Shown here: positions 26,101 through 64,000 of the stretch, one piece after another | Layout of the letters: every line of letters starts with the position of its first letter | Numbering within the stretch: position 1 is the first letter of the stretch | Assembly (NCBI RefSeq): GCF_030867095.1 | Contig: NC_081824.1 | Coordinates: 123,760,162 to 123,824,161 of the forward strand | From: Alligator mississippiensis | Taxonomy: Eukaryota; Chordata; Crocodylia; Alligatoridae | Reading direction: 5' to 3' | DNA length: 64,000 bases | The notes under the pieces: generated by a model | Databases searched by the model: none | Told to the model about the DNA's origin: nothing | What the model saw: the letters and a program-made list of their open reading frames with translations, nothing else | Made by a program: the position numbers and the translations under genes

Positions 26101-26974
26101 TTTCATATCTCCAATTAAACATGCAGATGTCAGGACTTGGCAACTGAAAGTAAGTCCAATTTACTTGTGGATTCTTAACCATTATTTTTTCCATATGTTA
26201 ATAATCAAGAATAAGTGAATTTCAGAAAGGGACAGATGTTCATGCCAGCCTTCAATTCTTCACATATAAATCACTAGTATGAAAGACTTGTATTTGCTTA
26301 TGCAAATCAGCATGCACACACAAATCAAGTATTAAGACTATATATACAGTTTTTCACATACATCTTCCTGCCTAAACATGACTTTTCAGAGCTGTTTGTT
26401 CTATAAGAGACAAAAAGAATAAAATAATGAAGAACTCTTACACTGGTCTGGTATCAGTTTTCAAGGTCTGTTTGTTTGCCCTTTGTGTTGCCTCTTATGG
26501 TTCTTAATTAAGGTATACGGTGTACAGTAAATGTACAGTTGAATGTTTATAGAACTGTTTCCTTCTAAATGGCTTAAGTGAACTATTCTCTAAAAACACT
26601 TGCTATCTATAACCATAGACAGGACCCTAATAGAATATTCCATCCACATGCTGTGCAGACAGGCCATTACTGTAGTGCATCCATATAAGATCCATGTGGC
26701 GCAAATTGTTCAGTCTCAACTATAACTTAAAACCTTCTCCCTGCCCGATAAAGGCAAATATTTTTCACAAAGACTAAGGCTGGTGATTTAGAAATCATAT
26801 CACCTACTAGACACATAAAATGGAAGACACTGATAATATTCAAGTAGTAAAACGGGAGCAGATTTGAAGTTCATTAATGTTGCCATTCCCAAATGCTGCA
26901 CTGAAGACGGTGAAGAAATCTTTCCCCATGGGCCATTATTTCCTGTGCTTCAGTCTTCTCTTAGCAAAGGGCTT
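23200..26974. other. Region downstream of ADAT2; no gene recognised
   Basis: AT-rich. It should include the ADAT2 3' UTR just below 26975, but no strong polyadenylation signal could be assigned on the minus strand. No exon of another gene was found. Confidence 0.5.
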
Positions 26975-38954
<11,980 letters not shown>

Positions 38955-39143
38955 GTCCGGCCTGCCGGAACCCAGTGTGCGGGGCGGGCGTTTCCGGGGG
39001 GACCCGGAAGTGCGCGGGCACCAGCGAAGACCGAACCCACCCCCTCCGCCCGCGGGACTCAGAACGTCCGGCTACGCCCCCACGCTCTACGTAGGTCACA
39101 GCGTCCGGGCGGGGGGAGGGGCGGCGCCGGGCCGCGGGGCAGG
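38955..39143. promoter_or_regulatory. Probable bidirectional ADAT2/PEX3 promoter, CpG-rich
   Basis: The 189 bp between the two start codons is very GC- and CpG-rich, unlike the AT-rich surroundings; the CpG-dense block runs from about 38800 to 39400. It contains CCGGAAGTG at 39004-39012, a good ETS/GABP-type site common in divergent housekeeping promoters. No TATA box is evident. Transcription starts cannot be placed from sequence alone. Confidence 0.75.
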
Positions 39144-63244
<24,101 letters not shown>

Positions 63245-64000
63245 GTATAGAGAAATATGCCAATAATCTGCATTGCATTGAAAGCATCAGAAGTGCAATT
63301 TGCATATATGTACCAATGGTGGTTGGTTTTCCTCTCTCAAAATATGACCTTTAGCTATCATGATGTGGGAGCATCAGTGAATTTGTGGTTTTAGGCTTGG
63401 GTTTTCAGAAGACCATCTGGGATCTCGGAATCAGTGGAATTTGAGTGCCTAATTTAGCCTTTTGCTAATTAGGTGATTAGCTTTTAAAATAAAAAATCAT
63501 CTGATTAATCATAGGCATTTAGTAGTGGCTGAATAACGTTTTAGAAAATACACTTGTAAGAAATAATCATACGGACAAAAAAGATGTAAACAATTTTCTG
63601 CAGTTCTACAATAGCTTGAGATAATTTTTCTTCTGCATCACACAAGTGTAAATCCAGAGTAATTGCTCACATACTGAAGTAAATAGAGCATACATTTTGG
63701 ATTCACTTTTAGATACCATTTTGAAATAGATCACAGTTGGTAAGGTTTTTGAAATTACTCTTCAAAGAAAATTGTGGAGAGTATTACAAAGGAGTTCTGT
63801 AACCTCACTTTTATAACGATGATGTAGATAATATTGAAAGTGAATGCATTGAGCTAATGGCTTGCAATCCTTTTTATCTGTCTCCTAGAATTCGAGAGAG
63901 TTGTTTTTTTTTAATTGGGTCAATACCACACCGCATGTAGCACTTGTAAGGAGGATTCCAGTGCTGATACACTCGCAATGAATGTTTTAGATTGGCTCTG
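63245..64000. other. Start of PEX3 intron 9
   Basis: AT-rich; the next PEX3 exon was not found before the window ends. Confidence 0.6.

Noticed and set aside
1-26974. Exons of AIG1, expected nearby by human synteny
   Set aside because: No stretch matching AIG1 membrane segments was recognised; it may lie beyond the left edge.

Overview
This window is vertebrate nuclear DNA, most likely from a crocodilian; another non-avian sauropsid is possible. The main repeats are CR1 LINEs of sauropsid type, hAT-like DNA transposons with their short derivatives, SINE-like tails and one solo LTR. Bacterial-style open reading frames mean little here. Almost all the open frames are chance frames or pieces of transposons, and the host genes are split into short exons.

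Two host genes can be rebuilt exon by exon, because every joined exon keeps frame and gives a recognisable protein. ADAT2 lies on the minus strand (26975-38954, six coding exons, 173 residues). It is the catalytic subunit of the tRNA wobble adenosine deaminase. PEX3 lies on the plus strand (39144 to beyond the window; nine coding exons and 269 residues seen). It is the peroxisomal membrane-protein docking factor. The two genes are head to head, with only 189 bp between their start codons. That interval is a CpG-rich block with an ETS-type site, so it is very probably a shared bidirectional promoter. The same pair is head to head in human.

Layout. 1-26974: downstream of ADAT2, with no host exon recognised. 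It holds a degraded LINE between two ~470 bp inverted repeats (1351-5303), palindromic short elements, an old L1-like scrap (about 7430-7770), a TIR element (15317-16003) and a stack of three CR1 copies, all on the minus strand (16828-23190). 26975-38954: ADAT2, whose introns carry hAT-like elements, an old CR1 split by a solo LTR (32444-33229) and a long palindrome. 39144-63244: PEX3 exons 1-9, whose introns hold four CR1 pieces, a 1080 bp hAT-like element with a perfect 8 bp target duplication (51952-53031), more hAT relatives and SINE-like tails. The last PEX3 exons lie beyond 64000.

The most notable observation is ADAT2 intron 3. It has the donor and branch site of a minor-spliceosome (U12-type) intron, and reading-frame logic forces unusual GT-AT ends. 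I saw no convincing new multi-gene system; the rest is transposon architecture around two conserved housekeeping genes.
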